Part shown: one piece after another, positions 36,166-44,590 of the stretch
How the letters are laid out: every line of letters begins with the position of its first letter
How positions within the stretch are numbered: position 1 is the first letter of the stretch
From: Pseudomonas kribbensis
Lineage (GTDB): Bacteria > Pseudomonadota > Gammaproteobacteria > Pseudomonadales > Pseudomonadaceae
Reading direction: 5' to 3'
Assembly: GCF_003352185.1 (NCBI RefSeq)
Contig: NZ_CP029608.1
Coordinates: 434,001-498,000, forward strand
Length of the DNA: 64,000 bases
Translations under genes and position numbers: made by a program
Notes under the pieces: model-generated
The model's input: only the letters and a program-made list of their open reading frames with translations
The model's database searches: none
What the model was told of the DNA's origin: nothing

Positions 36166-37770
36166 CTATCGGCGAACGACCAGATACAAGCCGACTGCCA
36201 CCATGATCCCGGCGGGCCAGTGCCCCAGTTCATTCAGCGGGCCACCGGCGGCGAGAATCGTGCCGCCCGCCAGATGGGCGCTGCCAAGCAGGCGCAGGAA
36301 CCAGTCGTCCTTGCGCTTTTTCCACGGCGGTGGCGGGTCGTTGGCGTGGGGCTGGGACATGCGTTCGAGCAGGTCGCGGGCCATGTTGGCCAGGTGCGGC
36401 AGCTGTTCGAACTGGCTCTGTACGTTGCCGATCAAGGCTTTCGGGCTGACGCGCTCGCGCATCCAGCGTTCGAGGAACGGCTGCGCGGTGTTCCACAGAT
36501 CCAGATCCGGGTACAGCTGACGGCCCAGGCCTTCGATGTTCAGCAGGGTCTTTTGCAGCAGCACCAGTTGCGGCTGCACTTCCATGTTGAAGCGGCGCGC
36601 GGTCTGGAACAGACGCATCAGCACCTGGCCAAATGAAATATCTTTTAACGGTTTTTCGAAGATCGGTTCACACACGGTACGGATCGCCGCTTCGAATTCG
36701 TTGAGTTTGGTTTCCGCCGGCACCCAGCCCGAATCGATGTGCAGTTGCGCCACGCGCCGGTAGTCGCGCTTGAAGAAGGCGAACAGGTTGCGCGCCAGAT
36801 AATCCTGGTCTTCCGGGGTCAGGCTGCCGACGATGCCGCAGTCGATTGCGATGTACTGTGGGCTCCACGGGTTGACGGTGCTGACGAAGATGTTGCCCGG
36901 GTGCATGTCGGCGTGGAAGAAACTGTCGCGGAACACCTGGGTGAAGAAGATCTCCACGCCGCGTTCGGCAAGCATTTTCATGTCGGTGCGCTGGTCGGCG
37001 AGGGTCGCCAGGTCCGTCACCTGAATCCCGTAGATACGCTCCATCACCAGCACTTTCGGCCGGCACCAGTCCCAATAGACCTGCGGAACATAGAGCAGCG
37101 GCGAGCCTTCGAAGTTACGCTTCAACTGGCTGGCGTTGGCCGCCTCGCGCAGCAAATCGAGTTCGTCGTAGATGGTTTTTTCGTAGTCGCTGACCACGTC
37201 CACCGGGTGCAGCAGGCGGGCGTCGGCGGAGACTTTTTCAGCGGCGCGGGCGAGGATGAACAGCCACGCCAGATCCTGCGCGATCACCGGTTTCAGGCCC
37301 GGGCGGATCACCTTGACCACCACTTCTTCGCCGGTTTTCAGCTGTGCGGCATGCACTTGCGCCACCGAGGCCGAGGCCAGTGGTTCGACGTCGAAGCGGC
37401 TGAACACTTCGCTGATCTTCTTGCCCAGCTGTTCTTCGATCAGTTTGACCGACAGCTGCGAATCGAACGGCGGCACGCGGTCCTGCAACAGCATCAGCTC
37501 ATCGGCGATGTCTTCCGGCAGCAGGTCGCGGCGGGTCGAGAGGATCTGCCCGAACTTGATGAAGATCGGCCCCAGGTCCTGCAAGGCCAGGCGCAGGCGT
37601 GCGCCACGGCTCAGGTCCAGCGGCTTGCGCGGGAACCAGCGCCACGGCAGGACATAGCGCAGCGCCAGCAGGAACCACGGCAAGGGCAGATCGAACAGCA
37701 GATCATCGAGGCGGTAGCGGATCACGACGCGCTGGATGCGCAACAGACGGCGGACGGCGAGCAGCTTCAT
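36166..37770 (-). CDS. ubiB: UbiB family ubiquinone biosynthesis ATPase/kinase-like protein
   Basis: A 534-residue atypical kinase-fold protein required for ubiquinone synthesis, anchored by two C-terminal membrane helices ([33 protein letters not shown]). Motifs: the KxGQ segment [16 protein letters not shown], the Ala-rich loop [11 protein letters not shown], catalytic [11 protein letters not shown] and metal-binding IDCGIVGSL. It overlaps ubiJ by 4 bases. UbiE, UbiJ and UbiB belong to one membrane-associated pathway, so this is a functional operon. Confidence 0.96.
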   Translation of the reverse strand: MKLLAVRRLLRIQRVVIRYRLDDLLFDLPLPWFLLALRYVLPWRWFPRKPLDLSRGARLRLALQDLGPIFIKFGQILSTRRDLLPEDIADELMLLQDRVPPFDSQLSVKLIEEQLGKKISEVFSRFDVEPLASASVAQVHAAQLKTGEEVVVKVIRPGLKPVIAQDLAWLFILARAAEKVSADARLLHPVDVVSDYEKTIYDELDLLREAANASQLKRNFEGSPLLYVPQVYWDWCRPKVLVMERIYGIQVTDLATLADQRTDMKMLAERGVEIFFTQVFRDSFFHADMHPGNIFVSTVNPWSPQYIAIDCGIVGSLTPEDQDYLARNLFAFFKRDYRRVAQLHIDSGWVPAETKLNEFEAAIRTVCEPIFEKPLKDISFGQVLMRLFQTARRFNMEVQPQLVLLQKTLLNIEGLGRQLYPDLDLWNTAQPFLERWMRERVSPKALIGNVQSQFEQLPHLANMARDLLERMSQPHANDPPPPWKKRKDDWFLRLLGSAHLAGGTILAAGGPLNELGHWPAGIMVAVGLYLVVRR

Positions 37771-38390
37771 GCGTTATCGCTTGGGTCGAGGGATCGGGAA
37801 AGGCGCTCGAAGCGCGCCTCGAGACGTTCCAGATCGAGTTTGATCCGGTCCAGTTCGCTGAAACGGGCTTCGGCTTCGCGCTGCCCGACGAGGGTGCGCG
37901 ATTCTTCGGCCAGGTATTCGGCGAGGTTCTGGTTGAGGCTGGCAAATCCTTGTTGATACCAGCGGGCGCGGCTGCGCAGGTGACCGCCGACCAGTTGCGT
38001 GGCGACCGGGCCGAGCCAGCGCGAGAGTTCGTACTCCCAGTCCAGCTCAAGGTCCTGCAGCACGCCCGCCAGTTCCAGCAGCACGCCGCTGTCGCCGTCG
38101 AGTTCGACTTCCGGTGCGTGCAGCACCGCCGTCTTGTCCTTGCTCAGGGCCAGTTTCACCAGGCTCGAAGCCGGGGCGCGCAGGGTGCAGTCGACGCCGG
38201 TTTCCCAGTGAGACGCCAGCATCAGGCCTTCGTCGCTCGGCAGGATGAACAGTTGCAGCGCCGGGCTGCGGCAATCCACGGCAATCACTTTGCCGGTCAG
38301 ATGCGCCAGTCGCGGCAGCGCCGTGCTGTCGAGACGCAGTACACGGTTCAGGCCGAGTTCGACGCTGGCCAGCAGCCCGGTCAGCAGCAT
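37767..38390 (-). CDS. ubiJ: Ubiquinone biosynthesis accessory factor UbiJ
   Basis: A 207-residue lipid-binding assembly factor. The N-terminal half has the SCP2 sterol-carrier fold ([29 protein letters not shown]) and the C-terminal third is a predicted coiled coil ([26 protein letters not shown]). UbiJ with UbiK scaffolds the soluble Ubi complex. It is sandwiched between ubiE and ubiB with 1-base and 4-base overlaps, the conserved proteobacterial order. Confidence 0.94.
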   Translation of the reverse strand: MLLTGLLASVELGLNRVLRLDSTALPRLAHLTGKVIAVDCRSPALQLFILPSDEGLMLASHWETGVDCTLRAPASSLVKLALSKDKTAVLHAPEVELDGDSGVLLELAGVLQDLELDWEYELSRWLGPVATQLVGGHLRSRARWYQQGFASLNQNLAEYLAEESRTLVGQREAEARFSELDRIKLDLERLEARFERLSRSLDPSDNA

Positions 38391-39160
38391 CAGGGCTTGA
38401 TGCCGCGGTGCAGGGCGACGATGCCTGCGGTCATGTTGTGATAGGTCACGCGGTCGAAACCGGCGTCGACCATCATCGACTTCAGGGTTTCCTGATTCGG
38501 GTGCATGCGGATCGATTCGGCCAGGTAGCGATAGCTTTCCGAGTCGTTGGTGATCAGCTTGCCCATCAGCGGCATGAAGGCGAACGAGTAGGCGTCGTAG
38601 GCCTTGGACATCAGCGCGTTGGTCGGCTTGGAGAATTCCAGCACCAGCAGGCGGCCGCCAGGCTTGAGCACGCGCAGCATCGAACGCAGGGCGTCTTCCT
38701 TGTGCGTCACGTTGCGCAGGCCGAAGGCGATGGTCACGCAGTCGAAATGGTTGTCCGGGAACGGCAGCTTTTCAGCGTCGGCCTGGACGAACTCGACGTT
38801 GCCCGATACACCGACATCCAGCAGGCGGTCACGGCCGACCTTGAGCATGGATTCGTTGATGTCCGCGAGAACGACCTGACCGGTCGGGCCGACCAGGTGC
38901 GAGAATTTCTTGGTCAGGTCGCCGGTGCCGCCGGCGATGTCCAGCACGCGGTTGCCTGCGCGCACGCCCGACAGCTCGATCGCGAAGCGCTTCCACAGAC
39001 GGTGCATGCCGCCCGACAGAAGGTCGTTCATCAGGTCGTACTTGGCGGCCACGGAGTGGAACACCTCAGCGACTTTTTCCGCTTTCTGGCTTTCCGGAAC
39101 GTTTTTGAAGCCGAAGTGAGTGGTGGGTTCGGCATCGCTGCCTTTGCGCTGATCAGTCAT
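38390..39160 (-). CDS. ubiE: Ubiquinone/menaquinone C-methyltransferase
   Basis: A 256-residue class I SAM methyltransferase acting on the demethoxy-ubiquinol (or demethylmenaquinol) ring. Motif I is [36 protein letters not shown] and the C-terminal [22 protein letters not shown] are signature regions. ATG 39160 ([12 protein letters not shown]) was selected; the frame is open further upstream without similarity. It is the first gene of the ubi-his-tat series and diverges from the PHA locus across about 165 bases. Confidence 0.96.
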   Translation of the reverse strand: MTDQRKGSDAEPTTHFGFKNVPESQKAEKVAEVFHSVAAKYDLMNDLLSGGMHRLWKRFAIELSGVRAGNRVLDIAGGTGDLTKKFSHLVGPTGQVVLADINESMLKVGRDRLLDVGVSGNVEFVQADAEKLPFPDNHFDCVTIAFGLRNVTHKEDALRSMLRVLKPGGRLLVLEFSKPTNALMSKAYDAYSFAFMPLMGKLITNDSESYRYLAESIRMHPNQETLKSMMVDAGFDRVTYHNMTAGIVALHRGIKP

Positions 39161-39325
39161 ATCGCTGTCACCAAAAGAGAATGCGCGACATTCTAATCCC
39201 CAAGCCATGCTTTGTCTTGGAATGGCTAAAGGTAAGATGGGCAACCTTCGGGACGATTTGCCGCAGTGGCGGTCAAGATTCGTTGCAGGCATTCATAGCC
39301 CCATTCAAAAAGCAGGAGTCATTCA

Positions 39326-39601
39326 ATGGCCCATATCAGTGTTGAGCGTGCCCACAGCCTGGGCAAGGAAGTTGCCCGCGAGAAAGCCGACAAACTGGCG
39401 CAGAAACTCTCCGATCAATATGGCCTCGAGCCGCAGTGGGCGGGTGACACCCTGAACCTCAAGCGTTCGGGCGTGAAGGGCGCGGTGCATGTGGCCGAGG
39501 ATTCGATCCGGGTCGACGTGGAACTGGGCCTGATGATGTCGGCCATGAGCGGCATGATCAAAGCCGAGATCGAAAAGGCGCTGGATAAAGCGCTGGTCTG
39601 A
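39326..39601 (+). CDS. PHA-system small protein (granule-region family)
   Basis: A 91-residue protein starting MAHISVERAHSLGKEVAREKADKLAQKL, with KRSGVKGAVHVAEDSIRVDVELGLMMSAM and a helical end. This is the small protein repeatedly found beside PHA loci (the polyhydroxyalkanoic-acid-system family, START/SRPBCC-like pattern). Its role is not established. It is followed by a terminator and then phaI. AGCAGGAGTCATTCA ahead of the ATG is a good ribosome site. Confidence 0.85.
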   Translation: MAHISVERAHSLGKEVAREKADKLAQKLSDQYGLEPQWAGDTLNLKRSGVKGAVHVAEDSIRVDVELGLMMSAMSGMIKAEIEKALDKALV

Positions 39602-39612
39602 TCAGGACAATC

Positions 39613-39641
39613 GGGGAGCTTCGGGCTCCCCTTTCTTTTCT
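39613..39641 (+). terminator. Terminator of the PHA-system small gene
   Basis: GGGGAGC (39613-39619) pairs with GCTCCCC (39625-39631) across TTCGG and is followed by the T-rich CTTTCTTTTC. Confidence 0.88.
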
Positions 39642-39761
39642 CGTGCACCTGCCTTTTATGTCAGTTGTTAGGGTGCCGTTTCTAATTTTTCTCCCTACTT
39701 TGTGCCTGAGCCCGACACTCGTCAGGGCAGTTCCTCAAACCTTCTGCGCGTGAGGTGCACC

Positions 39762-40184
39762 ATGGCCAAAGCTATTTTGAAGAAAAAAATCGACGCCTCG
39801 ACTTCTGCCCTGAGCGACGTCAAATCCTATGCCCGCAAGATCTGGCTGGCAGGCCTGGGTGCCTACACCAAGGTCGGTCAGGAGGGCAGCGAGTACTTTC
39901 AGGAGTTGATCAAGGCTGGTCAAACTGTTGAAAAGAAAGGCAAAAAAGCCGTCACCGAAAAACTCGAAGCGGCCAACGCCGAGATCGATGAAGCCAGGAG
40001 CGAAGTCAGTTCATTCAAAGGTCGCGTCGAAGTTCAGCTCGACAAGGTCGAGAAGGCGTTCGACACGCGTGTCGCCAGTGCCTTGAATCGTATCGGCATT
40101 CCGTCTAAACATGACGTTGAGGCACTCTCTGCTAAGCTCGATGAGCTGACGGCATTGCTCGAACGCGTCGCGCGTAAATCTTAA
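39762..40184 (+). CDS. phaI: Phasin PhaI
   Basis: A 140-residue granule-associated phasin coating PHA inclusions. SDVKSYARKIWLAGLGAYTKVGQEGSEYFQELIKAG is the phasin signature; the remaining helices (KKAVTEKLEAANAEIDEARSEVSSFKGRVEVQLDKVEKAF) have a coiled-coil pattern. ATG 39762 follows TGAGGTGCACC. It is homologous to the N-terminal half of PhaF, encoded 10 bases downstream in the same unit. Confidence 0.95.
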   Translation: MAKAILKKKIDASTSALSDVKSYARKIWLAGLGAYTKVGQEGSEYFQELIKAGQTVEKKGKKAVTEKLEAANAEIDEARSEVSSFKGRVEVQLDKVEKAFDTRVASALNRIGIPSKHDVEALSAKLDELTALLERVARKS

Positions 40185-40194
40185 GGAGAACGGG

Positions 40195-41049
40195 ATGGCT
40201 GGTAAAAAGAACACCGATAAAGAAGGCAGCTCGTGGATCGGAAAAGTCGAAGACTATTCCCGCAAGATCTGGCTGGCTGGTTTAGGCGTGTACTCGAAGA
40301 TCGACACTGACGGCAGCAAGCTCTTCGATACATTGGTCAAAGACGGCGAGAAAGCCGAGAAGCTCACCAAGGCTGCGGTCGGCAAGAAAGTCGATGCTGC
40401 CAAGGACACCGCGAGCTCGGCCAAATCGCGCATCAGCGGCGTGAAAGATCGCGCGCTGGGCACCTGGGATCAGTTGGAAGGGGCTTTCGACAAGCGCCTG
40501 AACAGTGCGATTTCGCGCCTGGGCGTACCGAGCCGCAATGAGGTGAAGGATCTGCACAAGAAGGTCGATACCCTGACCAAGCAGATCGAGAAACTCACCG
40601 GCCTGAAAACTCAGCCTGTCGCGGCCAAAACCGCAGCAGCCAAGCCTGCGGCCAAAACCGCTGCCAAGCCACTGGCTAAAGCCGCCGCCAAACCGGCAGC
40701 AAAACCAGCAGCCAAAACTGCTGCCGCCAAGCCAGCAGCGAAAGCCGCGGCCAAACCGGTTGCCGCCAAGGCCGCCGCCAAACCTGCTGCAAAACCAGCG
40801 GCCAAGCCAGCAGCGAAAACCGCTGCCGCCAAACCCGCTGCCAAGCCTGCCGCCAAACCGGCTGCAGCGAAAAAACCTGCAGTGAAAAAACCGGCCGCGC
40901 CGAAAGCCGCAGCGCCGAAACCAGCTGCACCAAAACCGGTGACCACACCGCAAGCACTGGCCAGCACGTCGAACTCCGCCTCGGCTCCAACCCCGGCGCC
41001 TGTTTCGACTGTTGCATCGACGCCGTCGACGCCGACCAGTCAGTCCTGA
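40195..41049 (+). CDS. phaF: Phasin PhaF with histone-like tail
   Basis: A 284-residue two-part protein. Residues 1-about 135 are a phasin domain (DYSRKIWLAGLGVYSKIDTDG and a leucine-zipper-like stretch) that binds the granule. From about 138 to 250 the chain is built of AAKPA/AKPAAK-type repeats, positively charged and histone H1-like, which in P. putida PhaF bind DNA and help distribute granules at division. The end is Pro/Ser/Thr-rich. The coding DNA of the tail is itself repetitive. GGAGAACGGG precedes the ATG. Confidence 0.95.
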   Translation: MAGKKNTDKEGSSWIGKVEDYSRKIWLAGLGVYSKIDTDGSKLFDTLVKDGEKAEKLTKAAVGKKVDAAKDTASSAKSRISGVKDRALGTWDQLEGAFDKRLNSAISRLGVPSRNEVKDLHKKVDTLTKQIEKLTGLKTQPVAAKTAAAKPAAKTAAKPLAKAAAKPAAKPAAKTAAAKPAAKAAAKPVAAKAAAKPAAKPAAKPAAKTAAAKPAAKPAAKPAAAKKPAVKKPAAPKAAAPKPAAPKPVTTPQALASTSNSASAPTPAPVSTVASTPSTPTSQS

Positions 41050-41064
41050 TTTTCAGGGCACAAG

Positions 41065-41097
41065 AAAACGCCCGGCCTGTGAAGGTCGGGCGTTTTT
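41065..41097. terminator. Bidirectional terminator between phaF and phaD
   Basis: AAAACGCCCGGCC and GGTCGGGCGTTTTT form a long stem with a 6-base loop between the convergent phaF and phaD genes. A/T runs flank both sides. Confidence 0.9.
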
Positions 41098-41107
41098 GTT
41101 TGTGCGG

Positions 41108-41728
41108 TCACTCGTGATCTTCGAGATATTGCAGCGCCATCCGCTCCGTCGCCACCTTCACCGGCGGCAACAGGTGCGGCGCAACCAGCATCATGATCTG
41201 GTAAACCACCAGCCTCACTTCACCCTCGCGATCAAGAATCCGCTGATAGTCCAGCGAGAACAGCAGCGTCATGGTGATCTGTTCCACCAGTTGTCCCAAT
41301 GCCTGGGTATCGCTGACCAATTGTCCCGAGGCCTTCAACCGCGCCAGCAGTGACGCCAGCGTGCGCTTCAGGACGTTGAGAAAGTTGCGAATGCCCTTGG
41401 CCAGTTTCGGCAGACGTCCGGCCAGGTTCGACAGGTCCTGGAACAGGAACCGGTACTGCGCCAGCCGCTCGACGATCAAATGCAGGAACAGCCAGTAATC
41501 CTCCGGTGCCAGTTCGACATCGGCGGGCGGGTCGAGCAGGGGCGCCAACTCGCTCTGAAAGCGCTCGAACAGCCCGAGGATCAGCGGCTCCTTGCCGTGG
41601 AAATGGTAGTAGAGGTTGCCGGGGCTGATCCCCATTTCATTGGCAACCTCCATGGTGGAGACGTTCGGCTCGCCCTTTTCGTTGAACAACTGCAGGGCAC
41701 ATTCGAGGATCCGTTCGCTTGTTTTCAT
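41108..41728 (-). CDS. phaD: TetR-family activator PhaD
   Basis: A 206-residue regulator. The N-terminal helix-turn-helix ILECALQLFNEKGEPNVSTMEVANEMGISPGNLYYHF is of TetR type; the rest is an all-helical ligand domain. In P. putida PhaD activates phaC1 and phaI promoters, probably sensing a fatty-acyl-CoA-type ligand. It is the last gene of the minus-strand pha series, 30 bases after phaC2. Confidence 0.95.
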   Translation of the reverse strand: MKTSERILECALQLFNEKGEPNVSTMEVANEMGISPGNLYYHFHGKEPLILGLFERFQSELAPLLDPPADVELAPEDYWLFLHLIVERLAQYRFLFQDLSNLAGRLPKLAKGIRNFLNVLKRTLASLLARLKASGQLVSDTQALGQLVEQITMTLLFSLDYQRILDREGEVRLVVYQIMMLVAPHLLPPVKVATERMALQYLEDHE

Positions 41729-41758
41729 CCAGTCTTCTTAAAGGGCGGTTGGGGCCGG

Positions 41759-43441
41759 TCAGCGCACGCGCACGTAAGTGCCGGGCGCCGCCTCCATCGG
41801 TGGATAGTTCGCGTTGCCAAGGGCCATCTGGGTTTCGCGCAGGGTGCCGGAGCGCTGCTGGACCCATTCCAGCCACTGCGGCCACCAACTGCCGTCGACT
41901 TTTTTCGCGTCGTAGTACCAGGCGCGCGGGTCGCTGCTCAGCTTGCCGTTTTCGACGTAGTTGGCCTTGGGGTTGCTCGGCGGGTTGAGAATGCTCTGGA
42001 CGTGGCCGCTGTTGGACAGCACGAAGCGCCGCTCGCCACCCAGCAGCAGGGTCGAGCGATACACCGCGTCCCAAGGCGTGATGTGGTCGTTCATGCCGGC
42101 CACGCTGAAACTGTCGACCGTGACTTTCTGCAGGTCGATCGGCGTGCCGCAGACTTCCAGGCCGCCCGAATGAATCAGCGGGTTGTGCTTGAAGAAGTCC
42201 AGCAGGTCGCCATGAAACGCGGCGGGCAGGCGGGTGCTGTCGTTGTTCCAGTAGAGGATGTCGAACGCCGGCGGCTCCTTGCCCAGCAGGTAGTTGTTGA
42301 CGAAGTAGCTCCAGATCAGATCGTTGGGCCGCATCCAGGCGAACACCCTGGCCATGTCGCGACCGTCCAGCACGCCTTTCTGATAGGAGCGACGCTTGGC
42401 TGCTTCGAGGGTCTGTTCATCGGCGAACAGTGTCGCCGGTGAATCGATCTGACTGTCGAGCAGGCTCACCAGATAGGTCGCGCTGGAGACCCGCCGCAAC
42501 TGCCGCTTGGCCTGCAAGTGCCCCTGCAATGCGGCGATGGTCAGCCCGCCGGCGCAGGCACCCATCAGGTTGACCTCCCGGGCACCGGTGATCGCCCGGC
42601 AGATGTTCATCGCTTCTTCCACGGCCTCGACGTAGGTCGACAGGCCCCATTCGCGATGACGAACGTCCGGGTTACGCCAACTGATCATGAAGGTCTGCAA
42701 GCTGTTCTTCAGGGCGTACTGGACGAAGCTGTTGCTCGGGCTCAGGTCGAAAATGTAGTACTTGTTGATTTGTGGCGGCACCACCAGCAGCGGTTTCGAA
42801 TACTGCTTTTCGCTCATCGGCTTGTACTGGATCAGCTCGAGCAGTTCGTTGCGAAACACCACCGAACCGGTGGTGGTGGCGACAGTCTTGCCGACTTCGA
42901 AAGCCTGTTTGGTCACCTGACGCGGCAGGCCGTCGTTGTGCAGCAGGTCATCGAACAGATGGCTCAGCCCCCGCACCAGACTGTGGCCGCCGGAGTTGAA
43001 CAGCTCCTTGATCGCCAGCGGATTGAGCAGCGTGTTGGAGGGCGCCACGGCGTCGTTGATCAGGGAAAAAGCGAAGTGCGCGCGGGCGCGGTCGTCGTCG
43101 CTCATGCTGCTTTCGTCGATCCAGCTCTTGACCTGTTTCTGCCAGCTCAGATAGGCCTGCAGGCCCCGGCGGTAAAACGGGTTGAGGCTCCAGGCCGGAT
43201 CGGCGAACCGGCTGTCATTGGGGTTGGTCGGATGCAGGGTTTCACCGAGCAGCACGCGTCCGAGCGCGCCACCGAGTTTCAACGCGTGCTTCGCGCTGTG
43301 AATGGGGTTGCGCAGACCATGGGCGGCTACGCTGCGCAACGTCGAAATCAGGTCGCGGCCTCGCAGGCCGGTCATTGCACTTTGTGCATTGATGAAAACG
43401 GCGGGACTGGGCACTACGCCCGTCGCGGGTTTGTCGCGCAT
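41759..43441 (-). CDS. phaC2: Class II poly(3-hydroxyalkanoate) synthase 2
   Basis: A 560-residue medium-chain-length PHA polymerase. The lipase-like box is GACAGG with nucleophile Cys296; VAGMNDHITPWDAVYRS supplies Asp and LSNSGHVQSILNPP the His. PLLVVPPQINKYYIFDLSPSNS is the class II signature. It is paralogous to PhaC1 over its whole length, with a distinct N-terminus (MRDKPATGVVPSPAVF). A 139-base gap with no terminator separates it from phaZ. Confidence 0.96.
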   Translation of the reverse strand: MRDKPATGVVPSPAVFINAQSAMTGLRGRDLISTLRSVAAHGLRNPIHSAKHALKLGGALGRVLLGETLHPTNPNDSRFADPAWSLNPFYRRGLQAYLSWQKQVKSWIDESSMSDDDRARAHFAFSLINDAVAPSNTLLNPLAIKELFNSGGHSLVRGLSHLFDDLLHNDGLPRQVTKQAFEVGKTVATTTGSVVFRNELLELIQYKPMSEKQYSKPLLVVPPQINKYYIFDLSPSNSFVQYALKNSLQTFMISWRNPDVRHREWGLSTYVEAVEEAMNICRAITGAREVNLMGACAGGLTIAALQGHLQAKRQLRRVSSATYLVSLLDSQIDSPATLFADEQTLEAAKRRSYQKGVLDGRDMARVFAWMRPNDLIWSYFVNNYLLGKEPPAFDILYWNNDSTRLPAAFHGDLLDFFKHNPLIHSGGLEVCGTPIDLQKVTVDSFSVAGMNDHITPWDAVYRSTLLLGGERRFVLSNSGHVQSILNPPSNPKANYVENGKLSSDPRAWYYDAKKVDGSWWPQWLEWVQQRSGTLRETQMALGNANYPPMEAAPGTYVRVR

Positions 43442-43580
43442 GACTCAACACTCCTTCGTCTTCAGGTCAAAAACAAACACACCGAACCAGAACACCATAG
43501 ACGCTGTTGCGGCTTGTTGCCTGCGCGGCGTCCTGCCACGCGTGTTGCAAGTAGCTGTCCAGAAAACCGGACCGGGCCGG

Positions 43581-44435
43581 TTATCCGCCCAGCGGTGTCG
43601 GGTGGGGGTGCATCACTGCGCGAAGACGTTCCTCCTGGAGAAATTTCATGATGATCGGCGCCACGGCTTCGGCCCGGGTGATGAGGAACAGATGCCCGTC
43701 ATCGATGATGTGCAATTGCGCGTTGGGGATGCGCCAGGCGAGCAGACGCATGTTGATCAGCGGGATCAGCGGATCGTCGTCGCCGGCCAGCACCAGGGTC
43801 GGCTGATGGATCTTGTGCAGCCAGTGAATGCTGGTCCAGCCAAGGCCCGCGAACAGTTGCCAGTAGTAGCCGAGCTTGCCTGCCGAACGCACCTTGGCCG
43901 CATGGCTGGCAGCGAGCGTCGGGTCGCGACGGAACGAGCCGCCGTAGATCATCGGGGCGATGCGGATCACATGGGACGGCTGGATGTAGCGACGCGGGCT
44001 GGCCATCATCCACAGCACCTTCGGCTTGCCCGGCACCATCACCGCGCCCGCCGCCGTGGCGGCCAGTACCAGCTTCTTGCAGCGCTCGGGATAGTCATGG
44101 GCGAATTGCTGCGCCAGAGCGCCGCCCCAGGACACGCCGATCACATTGACCTGGCCGTAGTCGAGGTAATCGAGCATCCGTGCCGTGAGTTTGGCCAGGC
44201 CCGGAAAGCGATATGGCCGGCTCGGCGTCGAAGAACCGCCGACACCGGGCACGTCGAAGGCGATCACTTCCAGGTCCGGATCCAGCGCCGCGACAAAAGG
44301 AAACACCAGCTCTAGGTTGGCGCCGATGCCGTTGAAAATCAGCAAGGGCGTCAAGTGAGGCTTGCCGGGGCGTACGGCGGTCCGGAGGGTCTGGCCATCC
44401 AGCTCGACGGTACGGAAGATGAACGGTTGCGGCAT
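43581..44435 (-). CDS. phaZ: Intracellular mcl-PHA depolymerase
   Basis: A 284-residue alpha/beta hydrolase that releases 3-hydroxyacids from stored polymer. NVIGVSWGGALAQQF gives Ser102, LAGDDDPLIPL the Asp and IIDDGHLFL the His; FNGIGANLEL is the oxyanion region. Its place between the two synthases is the standard pha order. A perfect 24-bp REP pair lies between it and phaC1 and may shape relative mRNA levels. Confidence 0.96.
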   Translation of the reverse strand: MPQPFIFRTVELDGQTLRTAVRPGKPHLTPLLIFNGIGANLELVFPFVAALDPDLEVIAFDVPGVGGSSTPSRPYRFPGLAKLTARMLDYLDYGQVNVIGVSWGGALAQQFAHDYPERCKKLVLAATAAGAVMVPGKPKVLWMMASPRRYIQPSHVIRIAPMIYGGSFRRDPTLAASHAAKVRSAGKLGYYWQLFAGLGWTSIHWLHKIHQPTLVLAGDDDPLIPLINMRLLAWRIPNAQLHIIDDGHLFLITRAEAVAPIIMKFLQEERLRAVMHPHPTPLGG

Positions 44436-44480
44436 GCTTCAGGGCCCTGTGGGTCAATCTCGATGTCAGCCTCGATCCCC

Positions 44481-44569
44481 TGTGGGAGCGAGCCTGCTCG
44501 CGATAGCGGTGTATCAGTCAGCACATTGTTCCGGCTGCCGACGTCATCGCGAGCAGGCTCGCTCCCACA
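44481..44569. repeat. Perfect inverted REP pair between phaC1 and phaZ
   Basis: Two 24-base arms (44481-44504 and 44546-44569) are exact reverse complements with a 41-base spacer. They are the TGTGGGAGCGAGCCTGCTC subtype, the same as at 14625 and 29272. Confidence 0.9.
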
Positions 44570-44590
44570 TTGTGGGGCGAGGTGTGTCAG

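Noticed and set aside
40600-40950. Possible CRISPR-like or tandem repeat array
   Set aside because: The repeats are in-frame codons for Ala-Lys-Pro in phaF, with no unique spacers.
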